Positions 39,942 through 49,453 are shown, counted from the first letter of the stretch. The stretch is 64,000 nt of DNA from Paenarthrobacter nicotinovorans (GCF_021919345.1 NZ_CP089293.1:2976001-3040000), one strand, 5' to 3'. Notes: a model not told the origin generated them from the letters alone. Made by a program: numbers and translations.

Positions 39942-40688
39942 ATGAAAACACGCCTACTGGGAGGCATAGTGGCGGTAGTGCTGGCGATAGTCGGCACACT
40001 GCTCCTGGTCACATACGTACAAGCAGCTGACGCACGCGCGCAAAAGGACCTCCAACCTGTTGATGTCCTGGTCATCCAAAAACAGATTCCAGAGGGTGCC
40101 GACCTTCAGCAGATCAAGTCTGCTGTCAAGCTAACTTCCCTCCCGGCAGCTTCCGTGCCAAACGGGGCCCTCAAATCCTTATCCGGGCTTGAGGGGAAAG
40201 TCGCCGGGGTCGAACTTATCCCTGGTGAAGCCTTGCTCGGCGTCCGTCTCGTGGATCCGAGCAGTCTGGCCGCGCCAGGATCCGTGCCGGTGCCCGAGGG
40301 CCTCCAGGAAGTTTCCGTGCAACTCGACGCACAGCGGGTTGTTGGCGGACGACTGGCTGCCGGGGACACCGTAGGCGTCGTTGTGCTGGTCGGTGATTCG
40401 GGGCAAACAGAGGCTGACGCGTCAGCTCAGCTCGTCTTCCACAAAGTCCTGGTTACCAGCGTTCAGCGCGCCACAGCTCGAAACACCAACACTGCCCAAG
40501 CAAGCTCCGAGCAGGCGAATACCCAACTGCCTGAGGGCTCGTTCATAGTGACGCTCGCACGGAGCGACATCGACGCAACCAAGATCGTCTATGGGGCCAA
40601 GTACGGGGACATCTGGCTGACCAAGGAACCGACTGATGCGAAAGAAAGTGCTCGCGTCACCATCAAGAAGGCAGAGGTGCTCCAATGA
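39942..40688 (+). CDS. cpaB: Flp pilus assembly protein CpaB/RcpC
   Basis: 248 residues. One N-terminal transmembrane segment (LLGGIVAVVLAIVGTLLLVT, about 4-23), then an SAF-like domain (KQIPEGADLQQIKSAVKL) and an RcpC-type C-terminal domain (VPEGLQEVSVQLDAQRVVGG, AGDTVGVVVLVGD). In diderms CpaB/RcpC works with the outer-membrane secretin. This monoderm has no secretin here, so its role is presumably in the wall. GGGAGAA precedes the ATG by about 6 bases. Overlaps the next gene by 4 bases (ATGA). Confidence 0.87.
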   Translation: MKTRLLGGIVAVVLAIVGTLLLVTYVQAADARAQKDLQPVDVLVIQKQIPEGADLQQIKSAVKLTSLPAASVPNGALKSLSGLEGKVAGVELIPGEALLGVRLVDPSSLAAPGSVPVPEGLQEVSVQLDAQRVVGGRLAAGDTVGVVVLVGDSGQTEADASAQLVFHKVLVTSVQRATARNTNTAQASSEQANTQLPEGSFIVTLARSDIDATKIVYGAKYGDIWLTKEPTDAKESARVTIKKAEVLQ

Positions 40689-41881
40689 GCCGTTTCCTTG
40701 TAATCACGTCGGATGTTGAGTTTGAAAGGCGCGTACGGCAGGCGGCATCCGGCTTGCATGGCGATGTCCAATCCATCATCGCGGACTATCTGCCCCAGGG
40801 GCCAGACGATGTCCTCCGGGTCCTCTCCGGCGAACTGCTCGAAGTCCTCGTGCTTGGCCCCGGCCTCCACGTCGATGATGCCATTCGGTTGGCGAGTCTC
40901 TTTGACCTCCAATACCCCGAAATCAGCGTCGTCCTGGCTGCGGGGAATGCAGCCGAAGTGGCGCTGCCGGCCATGCGGGCAGGTATCCGCGACCTTCTGG
41001 ACCCAACCGCCGACGAGTCTTCCATCCGTGTCCTGCTTGAGCGGGCAAGTCTCGCATCAGCAGGCCGCAGACGTGGATTGGGCGCCCAAGTCGACGGGAC
41101 CCGGCAAGGTGGCCGGATCATTGCCGTGATGTCACCCAAAGGCGGAGTGGGGAAGACGACGATTTCGACCAATTTGGCCGTCGGGCTCGGACGTATCTCG
41201 GCGATGAAAGTGGTCATCGCCGATCTCGATCTTCAGTTTGGCGATGTAGCTTCCGGCCTACTTCTCGAACCCGAAAAAACCATTGCGGATGCCGTCATAG
41301 GCGCAGCAGTTCAGGACAGCATGGTGTTGAAGTCCTATCTGACCGTGCACCCTGCTGGTATTTATGCTCTATGCGCGCCCCGTAATCCCTCGCAGATTGA
41401 CCAGATTTCTGCCGATCAGGTAGGGCATCTTCTTGAGCAGCTGGCCGAGGAATTTGATTACGTCATTGTCGACACAGCACCAGGTCTTGGCGAACACGTT
41501 CTGGCGACACTGGAACGAGCCTCCGATGTCGTTTGGGTGTGCGGAATGGACATTCCGAGCATCAGGGGGCTCCGCAACGGTCTTGAGGTCCTGGACGAGA
41601 TTGGGTTGATCCCGGAACACCGCCATGTGGTGCTGAATTTCGCTGATAAGCGCAGTGGCCTCACGCTGGCTGACGTGGAAGCCACCGTTGGTTGCCCCGT
41701 GGACGTCACATTGCCACGATCACGTTCGCTCCCCTACTCGACCAACAGGGGCGTACCTGTACTACAGGACGGAGCCAAGGACGTGACGCTCAGGGGCTTC
41801 CGCCAGCTCGTTGAACGCTTTAAGCCCGGCTGGGAAGAACGGCCACACAAGCAGCTGCACAGAAGGGCGGTAGTCAAATGA
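40685..41881 (+). CDS. tadZ: TadZ/CpaE-like ParA-family ATPase
   Basis: 398 residues. An N-terminal atypical receiver domain (about 1-130) precedes a MinD/ParA ATPase with deviant Walker A SPKGGVGKTTISTNLAV (about 150-166). Other conserved parts are the DLDLQFGDVASGL and IVDTAPGLGEHVLA blocks. TadZ positions the Tad machine, usually at a cell pole. Starts inside the cpaB stop and overlaps tadA by 4 bases, so the series cpaB-tadZ-tadA-tadB is translationally coupled. Confidence 0.92.
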   Translation: MSRFLVITSDVEFERRVRQAASGLHGDVQSIIADYLPQGPDDVLRVLSGELLEVLVLGPGLHVDDAIRLASLFDLQYPEISVVLAAGNAAEVALPAMRAGIRDLLDPTADESSIRVLLERASLASAGRRRGLGAQVDGTRQGGRIIAVMSPKGGVGKTTISTNLAVGLGRISAMKVVIADLDLQFGDVASGLLLEPEKTIADAVIGAAVQDSMVLKSYLTVHPAGIYALCAPRNPSQIDQISADQVGHLLEQLAEEFDYVIVDTAPGLGEHVLATLERASDVVWVCGMDIPSIRGLRNGLEVLDEIGLIPEHRHVVLNFADKRSGLTLADVEATVGCPVDVTLPRSRSLPYSTNRGVPVLQDGAKDVTLRGFRQLVERFKPGWEERPHKQLHRRAVVK

Positions 41882-43320
41882 GTCTCGCAAAGCGCCTCCA
41901 GTCGGTCCGGGGCACAGGACAAGAATCAACTTCCGTTGGGCCGTCGGGCGATCCCTGGGCTATATCAACCACACATGTTCCTGACTACCTCGCTGCGTCA
42001 CCGCTGCCAGGAGGAATCACCGAGGATTCAAGCCAAGCGTTGGGAGCGGTTAAAGAGCGCACCAGCAACGCGCTGTTTGATCGAATGGGCTCACGGATTT
42101 CGGACACAAGCCTCGATGAAGGCGAACTCCACCGGTACGTCAAAGAAGAACTCCGCGCGGTCATCGACGAGGACGACATACCCCTGACGCCTTCTGAACG
42201 ACAACGTCTCGTGCAGGAGATCGCGGACGACGTTCTGGGCCTTGGTCCTCTTCAACGGTTCCTTGACGACAAGGACGTCACAGAGATCATGGTTAACGGC
42301 GCGGACAGGGTCTATGTGGAAATTGCCGGCAAACTCCATCTGACCAATGTCCGCTTTACTTCCGAAGAACACTTGCGCAGGATTATCGAGCGGATTGTGT
42401 CCAAGGTGGGCCGCCGCATCGACGAATCATCCCCGCTAGTTGATGCCAGGCTTGTCGATGGTTCCCGCGTCAACGCAATCGTTCCTCCGCTCGCAGTCAG
42501 TGGTTCGTCTCTCACGATCCGCAAGTTCGGGCGGGTACCTTTGACCGCACAGAATCTCGTTCAACTGGGAACCATGAGTCCCGAGATCATGGAACTCCTG
42601 CAGGCCTGCGTCCAGGCACGGTTGAACATCATAGTCTCGGGCGGTACGGGAACCGGCAAGACCACCCTCCTGAACGTCCTGTCATCGTTTCTTCCTGCAG
42701 ACGAGCGAATCATTACGATCGAGGATGCCGTGGAACTGCAGCTGCAACAGTCCCACGTTGTTCGATTGGAGAGTCGTCCGAGCAATATCGAGGGTAAAGG
42801 CGAGATCGCTATCCGGGATCTCGTCCGTAACTCGCTGCGTATGCGCCCGGACAGGATCGTGGTCGGAGAAGTACGCGGCGGCGAGGCCTTGGACATGCTC
42901 CAGGCCATGAACACCGGACATGACGGCTCCATTTCCACAGTTCACGCGAATTCGCCGCGAGATGCCATGGCCCGCCTTGAGACGCTGGTCCTGATGGCTG
43001 GGATGGATCTCCCACTCCGCGCAATCAGGGAGCAGATTTCTTCCGCAGTGAACCTGGTCGTCCAAATCTCACGGTTGCGTGATGGAACCCGGCGCATTAC
43101 CCATGTGACAGAAGTGCAGGGCATGGAAGGCGACGTGGTGACCCTCCAGGATGCCTTCACCTTCGATTACTCCGCCGGAATGGATACCAACGGACGATTC
43201 CTTGGAAGGCCGGTACCGACAGGAGTCCGGCCACGATTCGTCGATCACTTCGCCGACCTGGGCATCCGCCTTTCACCGTCTGTCTTCGGATCAGCAGCTA
43301 TTGGAGGTGGAAAACGATGA
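41878..43320 (+). CDS. tadA: TadA/CpaF secretion ATPase
   Basis: 480 residues, hexameric type II/IV-secretion-superfamily ATPase that powers pilus assembly at the cytoplasmic membrane. It has the N-terminal DDKDVTEIMVNGADRVYVE domain, Walker A SGGTGTGKTTLLNVL (about 254-268), the Asp box ITIEDAVELQLQQ, Walker B RIVVGEVRGGEALDML, and a His box GHDGSISTVHANS. The C-terminal extension carries the SAAIGGGKR end. All catalytic motifs are intact. Overlaps tadZ and tadB by 4 bases each. Confidence 0.96.
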   Translation: MSLAKRLQSVRGTGQESTSVGPSGDPWAISTTHVPDYLAASPLPGGITEDSSQALGAVKERTSNALFDRMGSRISDTSLDEGELHRYVKEELRAVIDEDDIPLTPSERQRLVQEIADDVLGLGPLQRFLDDKDVTEIMVNGADRVYVEIAGKLHLTNVRFTSEEHLRRIIERIVSKVGRRIDESSPLVDARLVDGSRVNAIVPPLAVSGSSLTIRKFGRVPLTAQNLVQLGTMSPEIMELLQACVQARLNIIVSGGTGTGKTTLLNVLSSFLPADERIITIEDAVELQLQQSHVVRLESRPSNIEGKGEIAIRDLVRNSLRMRPDRIVVGEVRGGEALDMLQAMNTGHDGSISTVHANSPRDAMARLETLVLMAGMDLPLRAIREQISSAVNLVVQISRLRDGTRRITHVTEVQGMEGDVVTLQDAFTFDYSAGMDTNGRFLGRPVPTGVRPRFVDHFADLGIRLSPSVFGSAAIGGGKR

Positions 43321-44264
43321 CTGCTACCAACCCGCTGATACTCGTCGCCGGATTGATCCTCGGTCTCGCGGCACTGGCCATCAGCCTGTTCCTCATCCCG
43401 CGGTCACGAAACTCGGAAATCGCGTTGTCGCGGAGGCGTCCCAACGCGGACAATGAAGGTTCGGTGCTGACGCGGGTAACGAATTCGGCCGTCGCCCTGG
43501 TGGACAGCAATGTATCCGCAAGCCGTGCTTCGGGAACCAGGCTCCTCTTGGAGCAGGCCGGATTGCGCATGCGACCCGCCGACTATGTTCTGTTGGTCAT
43601 CTGCGGCACTGTCACCGGCGGGCTGATCGGCTTTGTCCTCGGAGGACTCATCGGAACCATCCTCTTTGCCATCGGGGTACCACTAGCCGCGCGCCTCGTG
43701 CTGAAGGTCAGGACATCGCGGCGCCGTGCGCAGTTCGAGGCTCAGCTGGGCGACACCCTGCAGATGCTGTCCGGAAGCATGAGGGCAGGTCACAGCCTGC
43801 TCCGGGCAGTCGACGCCGTTGCCCAGGAAGCACAGTCACCCACCCGGGACGAATTCGCGAGGATCGTAGGCGAAACCCGTTTAGGACGCGATCTGCGGGA
43901 CGCAATGATGGAGGCTGCAGGCCGTCTTCACAGCGAGGACTTCCTGTGGGCCGCGCAGGCCATTGAGATCCATCGCGAGGTAGGCGGTGACCTGGCTGAA
44001 GTGCTGGATCACGTAGCCGAAACAATTCGCGAACGCTCTCAAATCAAGGGCCAGGTCCGGGCGCTCAGCGCAGAGGGTCGCCTGTCGGCATACGTCCTTA
44101 TAGCGCTGCCCACCGGCATGTTCTTCTACCTCAGCCTCGCCAACGGCACCTACATCCGGCCGCTGTTCACCAACCCCATCGGGTGGGTCATGCTGGTGGT
44201 CGCCGTCATTCTTCTGGGCGTGGGTACGTTCTGGCTCAGCCGCGTCGTCAAGATCAAATTCTAG
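43317..44264 (+). CDS. tadB: TadB inner-membrane platform protein
   Basis: 315 residues. GspF/TadB-type platform protein: two N-terminal hydrophobic segments (about 7-25 and 90-120), a cytoplasmic domain with GDTLQMLSGSMRAGHSLLRAVD (about 144-165) and WAAQAIEIHREVGGDLAEVLD, then two C-terminal membrane segments (AYVLIALPTGMFFYLSLANG and WVMLVVAVILLGVGTFWLS). With TadC it forms the platform driven by TadA. Overlaps tadA by 4 bases; 9 bp before tadC. Confidence 0.93.
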   Translation: MTATNPLILVAGLILGLAALAISLFLIPRSRNSEIALSRRRPNADNEGSVLTRVTNSAVALVDSNVSASRASGTRLLLEQAGLRMRPADYVLLVICGTVTGGLIGFVLGGLIGTILFAIGVPLAARLVLKVRTSRRRAQFEAQLGDTLQMLSGSMRAGHSLLRAVDAVAQEAQSPTRDEFARIVGETRLGRDLRDAMMEAAGRLHSEDFLWAAQAIEIHREVGGDLAEVLDHVAETIRERSQIKGQVRALSAEGRLSAYVLIALPTGMFFYLSLANGTYIRPLFTNPIGWVMLVVAVILLGVGTFWLSRVVKIKF

Positions 44265-44273
44265 GGAGCGACC

Positions 44274-45164
44274 ATGAATCTCATCGCTTGGGCTGCCGTT
44301 GCACTGATCGTTCTTCCCGTCGCCTTCATGGCATGGGCTTTCATTTCAGTGGACCGAGCTGGCCTCGCCACTGTCCGTACCAACCTTGGCCGAAGCGCAG
44401 GAGCCACAGCCGAGCTTGGACCGCAGTCCTCTGGGGAAACCCTGAAACGCCTCGCGGCCCGGTTGACTCCCAAGGCTTATACGGTTTGGCTCGATAAATT
44501 ACTCGCCAGGTGGGGACGTCCAGCCGGAATGCCACTGGGACGTCTCCTTGTCCTCAAGCCGATCCTGGCCTTGGGGGCGGGAGCCGTCGGCCTATTCTTC
44601 CTTCTCCGGGCACCGTCCGGACCCGGCTTCCTTCTGTACCTCGGCGCAGTCTTCCTGGTCTACTTCATCCCTGACCTTCTGATCCATGGCCGGGCTGCCG
44701 AGCGTCAAAAGGCTATCCAGACTGAACTGCCAAACACCCTTGACCAGATGCTTATTTCCGTAGAAGCCGGCCTTGGCTTTGAAGGCGCAATGGCAAGGGC
44801 AGGACAAAATGGATCCGGACCTTTGGCCCTTGAAATTCTTCGCACTCTTCAGGACATGCAAGCCGGACGCAGCCGCAAGGAAGCCTACGTTGCCCTTGCT
44901 GATCGCGTCGATGTCCACGATCTAAGGGCATTTGTAGGCGCAGTCGTGCAGGCGGATACCTACGGTATTGCAATCGCCAACGTCCTACGCACCCAAGCCA
45001 AGCAGATGCGGGTTAAGAGGCGTCAGCGAGCCGAGGAACAGGCCATGAAACTGCCTGTCAAAGTCCTCTTCCCACTGATGTTCTGCATCCTGCCCGTGCT
45101 GTTCATCGTGATCATGGGTCCGGCGGTCCTCAACGTCATGAATAACCTGGCCGGTTCCTTCTAG
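44274..45164 (+). CDS. tadC: TadC inner-membrane platform protein
   Basis: 296 residues. Same GspF/TadC domain layout as its neighbour: membrane segments near 2-22 and 95-130, LPNTLDQMLISVEAGLGFEGAM (about 155-176) as the platform motif, AFVGAVVQADTYGIAIANVLRT, and C-terminal KVLFPLMFCILPVLFIVIMG. Last gene of the tad locus, 60 bp before a terminator. With tadV, flp, tadE, tadG, cpaB, tadZ, tadA and tadB, the set needed for a monoderm Tad pilus looks complete. Confidence 0.93.
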   Translation: MNLIAWAAVALIVLPVAFMAWAFISVDRAGLATVRTNLGRSAGATAELGPQSSGETLKRLAARLTPKAYTVWLDKLLARWGRPAGMPLGRLLVLKPILALGAGAVGLFFLLRAPSGPGFLLYLGAVFLVYFIPDLLIHGRAAERQKAIQTELPNTLDQMLISVEAGLGFEGAMARAGQNGSGPLALEILRTLQDMQAGRSRKEAYVALADRVDVHDLRAFVGAVVQADTYGIAIANVLRTQAKQMRVKRRQRAEEQAMKLPVKVLFPLMFCILPVLFIVIMGPAVLNVMNNLAGSF

Positions 45165-45223
45165 GATCACCCCACCCATAGACCGGCAATTCGCGGATCC
45201 CAGACCACGGAGTGCCACAACGG

Positions 45224-45254
45224 CCCCCTTCCGGTACCCAGAGCCGGGAGGGGG
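45224..45254 (+). terminator. Terminator between tadC and truA
   Basis: 11-bp stem (CCCCCTTCCGG paired with CCGGGAGGGGG, one G-T pair), 60 bp past tadC. It may also terminate truA from the other side. Confidence 0.65.
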
Positions 45255-45299
45255 TCCTCCAACGTCCGGGCTAACAACATCCGGGCGAGGACAGGAAGG

Positions 45300-46190
45300 C
45301 TACTCCCGCCGGGCCCGCGTCAATTCAGCCCTGGCGAGCAGCTCACTGTCCGACGGGTAGGCCACTTCTTCGAGGACCAACGGATGAGGCGCGGCGAGCA
45401 CCGACTTGGCATCGCGTCGGCGCTCCAACAGCCGCGAGTGCAGCCATTCAGGAGTTTCCAGCCCCTCCCCCACCCGCAGAGCCGAACCAACCAACGAACG
45501 CACCATGTTGTGGCAGAAAGCGTCAGCCTGAACGGTAGCCACGATGACGCCGTCGCTTCCGCGATCAAACGAGAACTTCTGCAGCTCACGGATGGTGGTG
45601 GCACCTTCCCGGGGTTTGCAGTAGGAACGAAAATCCTGGAGCCCCAACAAGGACCGGGAACCCTGGTTCATCAAGGCAACATCCAAGGGCGCTTTGTGCC
45701 ACAGCGTGATCCCACGGAGCACCGGGTCCCATCTCCCCGGACCGTCGGCAATCCGGTAACTGTACCTGCGCCACAACGCCGAGAAGCGCGCGTCGAAACC
45801 CTCCGGCGCCAGACCGGCGTCGTGCACTTCCACTGCACCGGTGAGGTCGCCGAGGATACGGCTCAAGGCTCCGCGGAGGCGTCGCAAAAGGGCGACGGCG
45901 GGATCAAGTTCGTGGCCACGCGGCAGTGAGAGCCACTCGGCTTCGGTGACATCGAGATGTACTACCTGGCCGCGGGCGTGGACGCCGGCATCGGTGCGGC
46001 CGGCAACAGTAACGCGGACGGGTCGTTGCAACAACAGCGCCAGTGCTTCTTCCAAAGAACCCTGCACGGTACGCAGCCCCGGCTGCAATGCCCAGCCGCT
46101 GAACGGGCCGCCGTCGTACGAAAGATCCAGCCGGACACGCAAAAACCCGCCGCCCCCCATAACGGGGGCAGCGGGTTTTCGTTCGTTCAT
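45300..46190 (-). CDS. truA: tRNA pseudouridine(38-40) synthase TruA
   Basis: 296 residues. LDLSYDGGPFSGWALQPGLRTVQG (about 21-44, split by the family's variable loop) and the catalytic Asp of VAGRTDAGVHARGQV (about 58-72) are clear. RRYSYRIADG and FCHNMVRSLVGSALRVG complete the fold. It modifies U38-40 of tRNA anticodon stems. The first 12 codons overlap the rplQ terminator hairpin, and the start is therefore uncertain: ATG 46190, ATG 46160, or a TTG a few codons later are all possible. Last gene of the alpha-operon series here. Confidence 0.93.
   Translation of the reverse strand: MNERKPAAPVMGGGGFLRVRLDLSYDGGPFSGWALQPGLRTVQGSLEEALALLLQRPVRVTVAGRTDAGVHARGQVVHLDVTEAEWLSLPRGHELDPAVALLRRLRGALSRILGDLTGAVEVHDAGLAPEGFDARFSALWRRYSYRIADGPGRWDPVLRGITLWHKAPLDVALMNQGSRSLLGLQDFRSYCKPREGATTIRELQKFSFDRGSDGVIVATVQADAFCHNMVRSLVGSALRVGEGLETPEWLHSRLLERRRDAKSVLAAPHPLVLEEVAYPSDSELLARAELTRARRE
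46142..46179 (-). terminator. rplQ terminator embedded in the 5' end of truA
   Basis: On the minus strand, AAAACCCGC plus GCCCCC (one mismatch between) pair across a short loop with the complementary arm, followed by a T-run. It lies 44 bp past the rplQ stop and 10-50 bases past the annotated truA start. Confidence 0.75.
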
Positions 46191-46222
46191 AGACTTAAGT
46201 CTACTGTGAAGAATTCAGTGAA

Positions 46223-46795
46223 TTACTTCTTGTCCTCAGCGGCCGGAGCCTCTTCGGTTTCAGCAGCTTCAGCTTCCGGAGCCTCTTCGGTCTCAGCGAC
46301 TTCAGCGGCAGGAGCCTCTTCAGACTCAGCAGCTTCGGTTTCGACGGCTTCGGTCTCTACGACCTCTTCCTCGGCAGCCGGAGCAGCCTTGGCAGCAGCA
46401 GCGGTTGCTTCAGCAACAACGGCCTGCTTCGGGGAAACCGGCTCGAGAACGAGCTCGATGACAGCCATGGGAGCGTTATCGCCCTTGCGGTTGCCGATCT
46501 TGGTGATGCGGGTGTAGCCACCATCGCGGTTGGCAACGGCGCCGGCGATGTCGGTGAACAGCTCGTGGACAACGCCCTTGTCGCTGATCAGGCCGAGAAC
46601 GCGGCGGCGGGAAGCGAGGTCGCCACGCTTGGCGAAGGTGACCAGACGCTCTGCGTACGGCTTGAGGCGCTTGGCCTTGGTGACCGTGGTGGTGATGCGC
46701 TTGTGCTCAAACAGAGCAGCTGCCAGGTTCGCGAGCATCAGACGCTCGTGAGCCGGGCCGCCTCCGAGGCGCGGACCCTTAGTGGGGGTAGGCAT
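46223..46795 (-). CDS. rplQ: 50S ribosomal protein L17
   Basis: 190 residues. The L17 core (about 1-120) starts [24 protein letters not shown] and contains [19 protein letters not shown]. The last roughly 65 residues are an acidic Ala/Glu-rich extension ([17 protein letters not shown]) of repeated TEEAP/AEA units, common in high-G+C actinobacteria. It sits at the polypeptide-tunnel exit side of the large subunit. Follows rpoA by 66 bp. Confidence 0.98.
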   Translation of the reverse strand: MPTPTKGPRLGGGPAHERLMLANLAAALFEHKRITTTVTKAKRLKPYAERLVTFAKRGDLASRRRVLGLISDKGVVHELFTDIAGAVANRDGGYTRITKIGNRKGDNAPMAVIELVLEPVSPKQAVVAEATAAAAKAAPAAEEEVVETEAVETEAAESEEAPAAEVAETEEAPEAEAAETEEAPAAEDKK

Positions 46796-46861
46796 AGTTA
46801 TTTCTCCTGTTGTGTAAGCCGGTCAGGTCCATTGCTGGACCCGGCGGCCAAGATCTGCTGT

Positions 46862-47872
46862 TTAGAGCTCGTCGTCGCTGAACGCGGCGTCGTCCTCTTC
46901 GATGGCTGCGGCGCGGGCTGCGAGATCGAAACCGGGAGGGGAGTCCTTGAGGGACAGACCCAGTTCGACGAGCTTTGCCTTGACCTCGTCGATGGACTTC
47001 GCACCGAAGTTACGGATGTCCATCAGGTCAGCCTCGGAGCGGGCAACGAGTTCACCCACGGTGTGGATGCCCTCACGCTTGAGGCAGTTGTAGGAACGGA
47101 CGGTGAGGTCCAGATCCTCGATCGGCAGAGCCATGTCGGCTGCCAGGGCAGCGTCCGTCGGCGACGGGCCAATCTCGATACCTTCAGCTGCGGTGTTCAG
47201 CTCACGAGCCAGACCGAACAGTTCCACCAGGGTGGTGCCTGCGGAAGCAACAGCATCGCGGGGAGCGATTGCCTGCTTGGTCTCGACGTCGACAATGAGC
47301 TTGTCGAAGTCGGTGCGCTGCTCAACACGGGTAGCTTCCACGCGGAAAGTTACCTTCATGACCGGCGAGTAGATCGAGTCAACCGGAATACGGCCGATCT
47401 CGGAGTCGCCGGACTTGTTCTGAGCTGCCGAAACGTAGCCACGGCCGCGCTCGATGGTCAGTTCGAGTTCGAACTTGCCCTTCGAGTTCAGAGTGGCAAT
47501 GTGCAGATCCGGGTTGTGGAATTCGACGCCGGCCGGCGGAGCAATGTCCGCGGCGGTGACGACTCCGGGGCCCTGCTTGCGCAGGTATGCAACAACCGGC
47601 TCATCGTGCTCGGAGGAAACCGAAAGGTTCTTGATGTTCAGGATGATCTCAGTGACATCTTCCTTGACACCGGGAACCGTGGTGAACTCGTGCAGCACGC
47701 CATCGATCCGGATGCTGGTTACAGCGGCACCGGGGATGGAGGAGAGCAGGGTACGGCGGAGGGAGTTTCCGAGGGTGTAACCGAAGCCCGGCTCCAGCGG
47801 TTCAATGATGAAACGGGAGCGGTTCTCGGATACAACTTCTTCAGACAGGGTGGGGCGCTGTGCAATGAGCAC
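46862..47872 (-). CDS. rpoA: DNA-directed RNA polymerase subunit alpha
   Basis: 336 residues, standard length. The N-terminal assembly domain has [19 protein letters not shown] and [17 protein letters not shown]; the C-terminal domain has [22 protein letters not shown], the alphaCTD helix-hairpin that contacts UP elements and activators, and [17 protein letters not shown] start ([12 protein letters not shown]) with AAAGGAAA 5 bases upstream. The acidic C-terminal tail ([12 protein letters not shown]) is usual for the phylum. Confidence 0.99.
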   Translation of the reverse strand: MLIAQRPTLSEEVVSENRSRFIIEPLEPGFGYTLGNSLRRTLLSSIPGAAVTSIRIDGVLHEFTTVPGVKEDVTEIILNIKNLSVSSEHDEPVVAYLRKQGPGVVTAADIAPPAGVEFHNPDLHIATLNSKGKFELELTIERGRGYVSAAQNKSGDSEIGRIPVDSIYSPVMKVTFRVEATRVEQRTDFDKLIVDVETKQAIAPRDAVASAGTTLVELFGLARELNTAAEGIEIGPSPTDAALAADMALPIEDLDLTVRSYNCLKREGIHTVGELVARSEADLMDIRNFGAKSIDEVKAKLVELGLSLKDSPPGFDLAARAAAIEEDDAAFSDDEL

Positions 47873-47951
47873 TTAGGTTTCCTTTCGGCGAGCATCCGCT
47901 ATATGACGCAACACAGGTGGTGGAAATCGGCTTCGGTTTCCAGCCTGACCA

Positions 47952-47996
47952 GCCGGGCCATGCTGATGGAAGCAAAACCTCCATAGCAGGCCCGGC
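47952..47996 (-). promoter_or_regulatory. Hairpin between rpsK and rpoA
   Basis: An 8-bp G+C stem GCCGGGCC/GGCCCGGC, prolonged by flanking pairs and an inner ATGGA/TCCAT stem, lies in the 146-bp gap between rpsK and rpoA. No T-run. It may be an attenuator or RNA processing site within the operon. Confidence 0.5.
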
Positions 47997-48018
47997 CAGT
48001 CAGGCAGGGAAGACCTAA

Positions 48019-48420
48019 TTAGACGCGGCGGCGCTTCGGGGGGCGGCAACCGTTGTGGGCGCTGGGGGTGACATCCTGGATGGAGCCAACCTCGAGGCCA
48101 GCGGCCTGAAGTGAACGGATTGCGGTTTCGCGTCCGGATCCCGGTCCCTTGACGAAGACGTCAACCTTGCGCAGACCGTGCTCCTGGGCGCGCTTTGCAG
48201 CAGCTTCGGCAGCCATCTGGGCAGCGAACGGGGTGGACTTACGGGAGCCCTTGAAGCCAACCTCACCGGCGGAAGCCCATGAGATAACAGCACCGTTCGG
48301 GTCCGTGATGGACACGATGGTGTTGTTAAAGGTGCTCTTGATGTGCGCCTGGCCAAGCGCAATATTCTTCTTATCCTTGCGACGCGGCTTACGAACCGCT
48401 CCACGAGTCTTCGGGGGCAT
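48019..48420 (-). CDS. rpsK: 30S ribosomal protein S11
   Basis: 133 residues, platform protein of the small subunit that borders the mRNA exit. It starts [23 protein letters not shown] and contains [20 protein letters not shown] and [22 protein letters not shown]; the C-terminus [15 protein letters not shown] is diagnostic. Follows rpsM by 51 bp. Confidence 0.99.
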   Translation of the reverse strand: MPPKTRGAVRKPRRKDKKNIALGQAHIKSTFNNTIVSITDPNGAVISWASAGEVGFKGSRKSTPFAAQMAAEAAAKRAQEHGLRKVDVFVKGPGSGRETAIRSLQAAGLEVGSIQDVTPSAHNGCRPPKRRRV

Positions 48421-48471
48421 TGTTTCTCCTACAGAAAGTTATCGGGGGAAAACCAGGTCAATCCCGAGGGA

Positions 48472-48849
48472 TTAACGTCCGGCCTTCTTCTTGCCGGCGA
48501 CGGTGCGCTTCGGGCCCTTGCGGGTACGAGCGTTGGTCTTCGTACGCTGTCCGCGTACGGGCAGGCCCTTGCGGTGGCGCAGGCCTTCGTAGCTGCCGAT
48601 CTCAACCTTGCGGCGGATGTCAGCGGCTACCTCGCGGCGAAGGTCACCCTCAACCTTGTAGTTGCCTTCAATGTAGTCACGCAGCTGAACCAGTTCGGCG
48701 TCAGTCAGGTCCTTGACGCGAACGTCAGCGCTGATGCCGGTGGCAGCCAGGGTTTCGTGTGCACGGGTCTTGCCCACGCCGTAGATGTAAGTAAGCGCAA
48801 TTTCCAACCGCTTTTCGCGGGGAATGTCTACGCCAGCGAGACGAGCCAT
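48472..48849 (-). CDS. rpsM: 30S ribosomal protein S13
   Basis: 125 residues. [20 protein letters not shown] at the start, [20 protein letters not shown] (about 20-39), and the basic C-terminus [20 protein letters not shown]. It contacts the head of the 30S subunit and the P-site tRNA. The ATG at 48849 has AAGGAG 10 bases upstream; a longer in-frame ATG at 48966 is spurious. Confidence 0.99.
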   Translation of the reverse strand: MARLAGVDIPREKRLEIALTYIYGVGKTRAHETLAATGISADVRVKDLTDAELVQLRDYIEGNYKVEGDLRREVAADIRRKVEIGSYEGLRHRKGLPVRGQRTKTNARTRKGPKRTVAGKKKAGR

Positions 48850-49045
48850 AGTGGCGGTACTCCTTGAATAAACCGGAGGTCGTAGGCAGTACACCCGCAC
48901 GTTCCGTGCGGCCCCAGCCTCCGACCGGGGGTTCGCTGACCAGGCTCTGTAATGCAGTCCTGGCACAGCTTGTGCTGCCTTTATTTACTTGCGTGGGCTA
49001 GCAACCCAGGTTTGCCCTTGCGGGCGCTGATTCCCGGAAGGGGAA

Positions 49046-49159
49046 TTAGCCCTGGCGCTGCTTGTGGCGCGGGTTCTCGCAGATCACCATGACCCGGCCG
49101 TTACGGCGGATCACTTTGCACTTGTCGCAGATCTGCTTGACGCTCGGCTTGACCTTCAT
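49046..49159 (-). CDS. rpmJ: 50S ribosomal protein L36, zinc-ribbon form
   Basis: 37 residues: [20 protein letters not shown] then [17 protein letters not shown]. Cys11, Cys14, Cys27 and His32 form the complete zinc ribbon, unlike the Cys-free paralogue at 6227-6349. It lies between infA and rpsM, its usual place. Too short for most ORF callers, but unmistakable. Confidence 0.97.
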   Translation of the reverse strand: MKVKPSVKQICDKCKVIRRNGRVMVICENPRHKQRQG

Positions 49160-49231
49160 GGCGTTCCTTTGCGTGTTTTGCAGTTGATCTGCTGGAGCGG
49201 CTTGGGCACTATTGCCCTGCCGCCCAGCAAT

Positions 49232-49453
49232 TTACTTGTAGCGGTAGACGATACGACCACGTGTGAGGTCGTATGGGCTCAGCTCCACCACTACCCGGTC
49301 CTCTGGGAGAATCCTGATGTAGTGCTGACGCATCTTCCCAGAGATGTGTGCGAGAACGACGTGCTTGTTGGTGAGCTCAACGCGAAACATCGCATTGGGC
49401 AGCGCCTCAGTCACAACGCCCTCGATCTCAATGACCCCGTCCTTCTTGGCCAT
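49232..49453 (-). CDS. infA: Translation initiation factor IF-1
   Basis: 73 residues, OB-fold factor that occupies the A site of the 30S subunit during initiation. It has [40 protein letters not shown], and ends [11 protein letters not shown], as in all IF-1. In most actinobacteria it follows map; here map is about 5 kb away behind an inserted transporter. Its own promoter is at 49588-49616. Confidence 0.99.
   Translation of the reverse strand: MAKKDGVIEIEGVVTEALPNAMFRVELTNKHVVLAHISGKMRQHYIRILPEDRVVVELSPYDLTRGRIVYRYK

Noticed and set aside
48850..48966. 39-residue N-terminal extension of rpsM
   Set aside because: It has no S13 similarity, and AAGGAG precedes the normal ATG at 48849.
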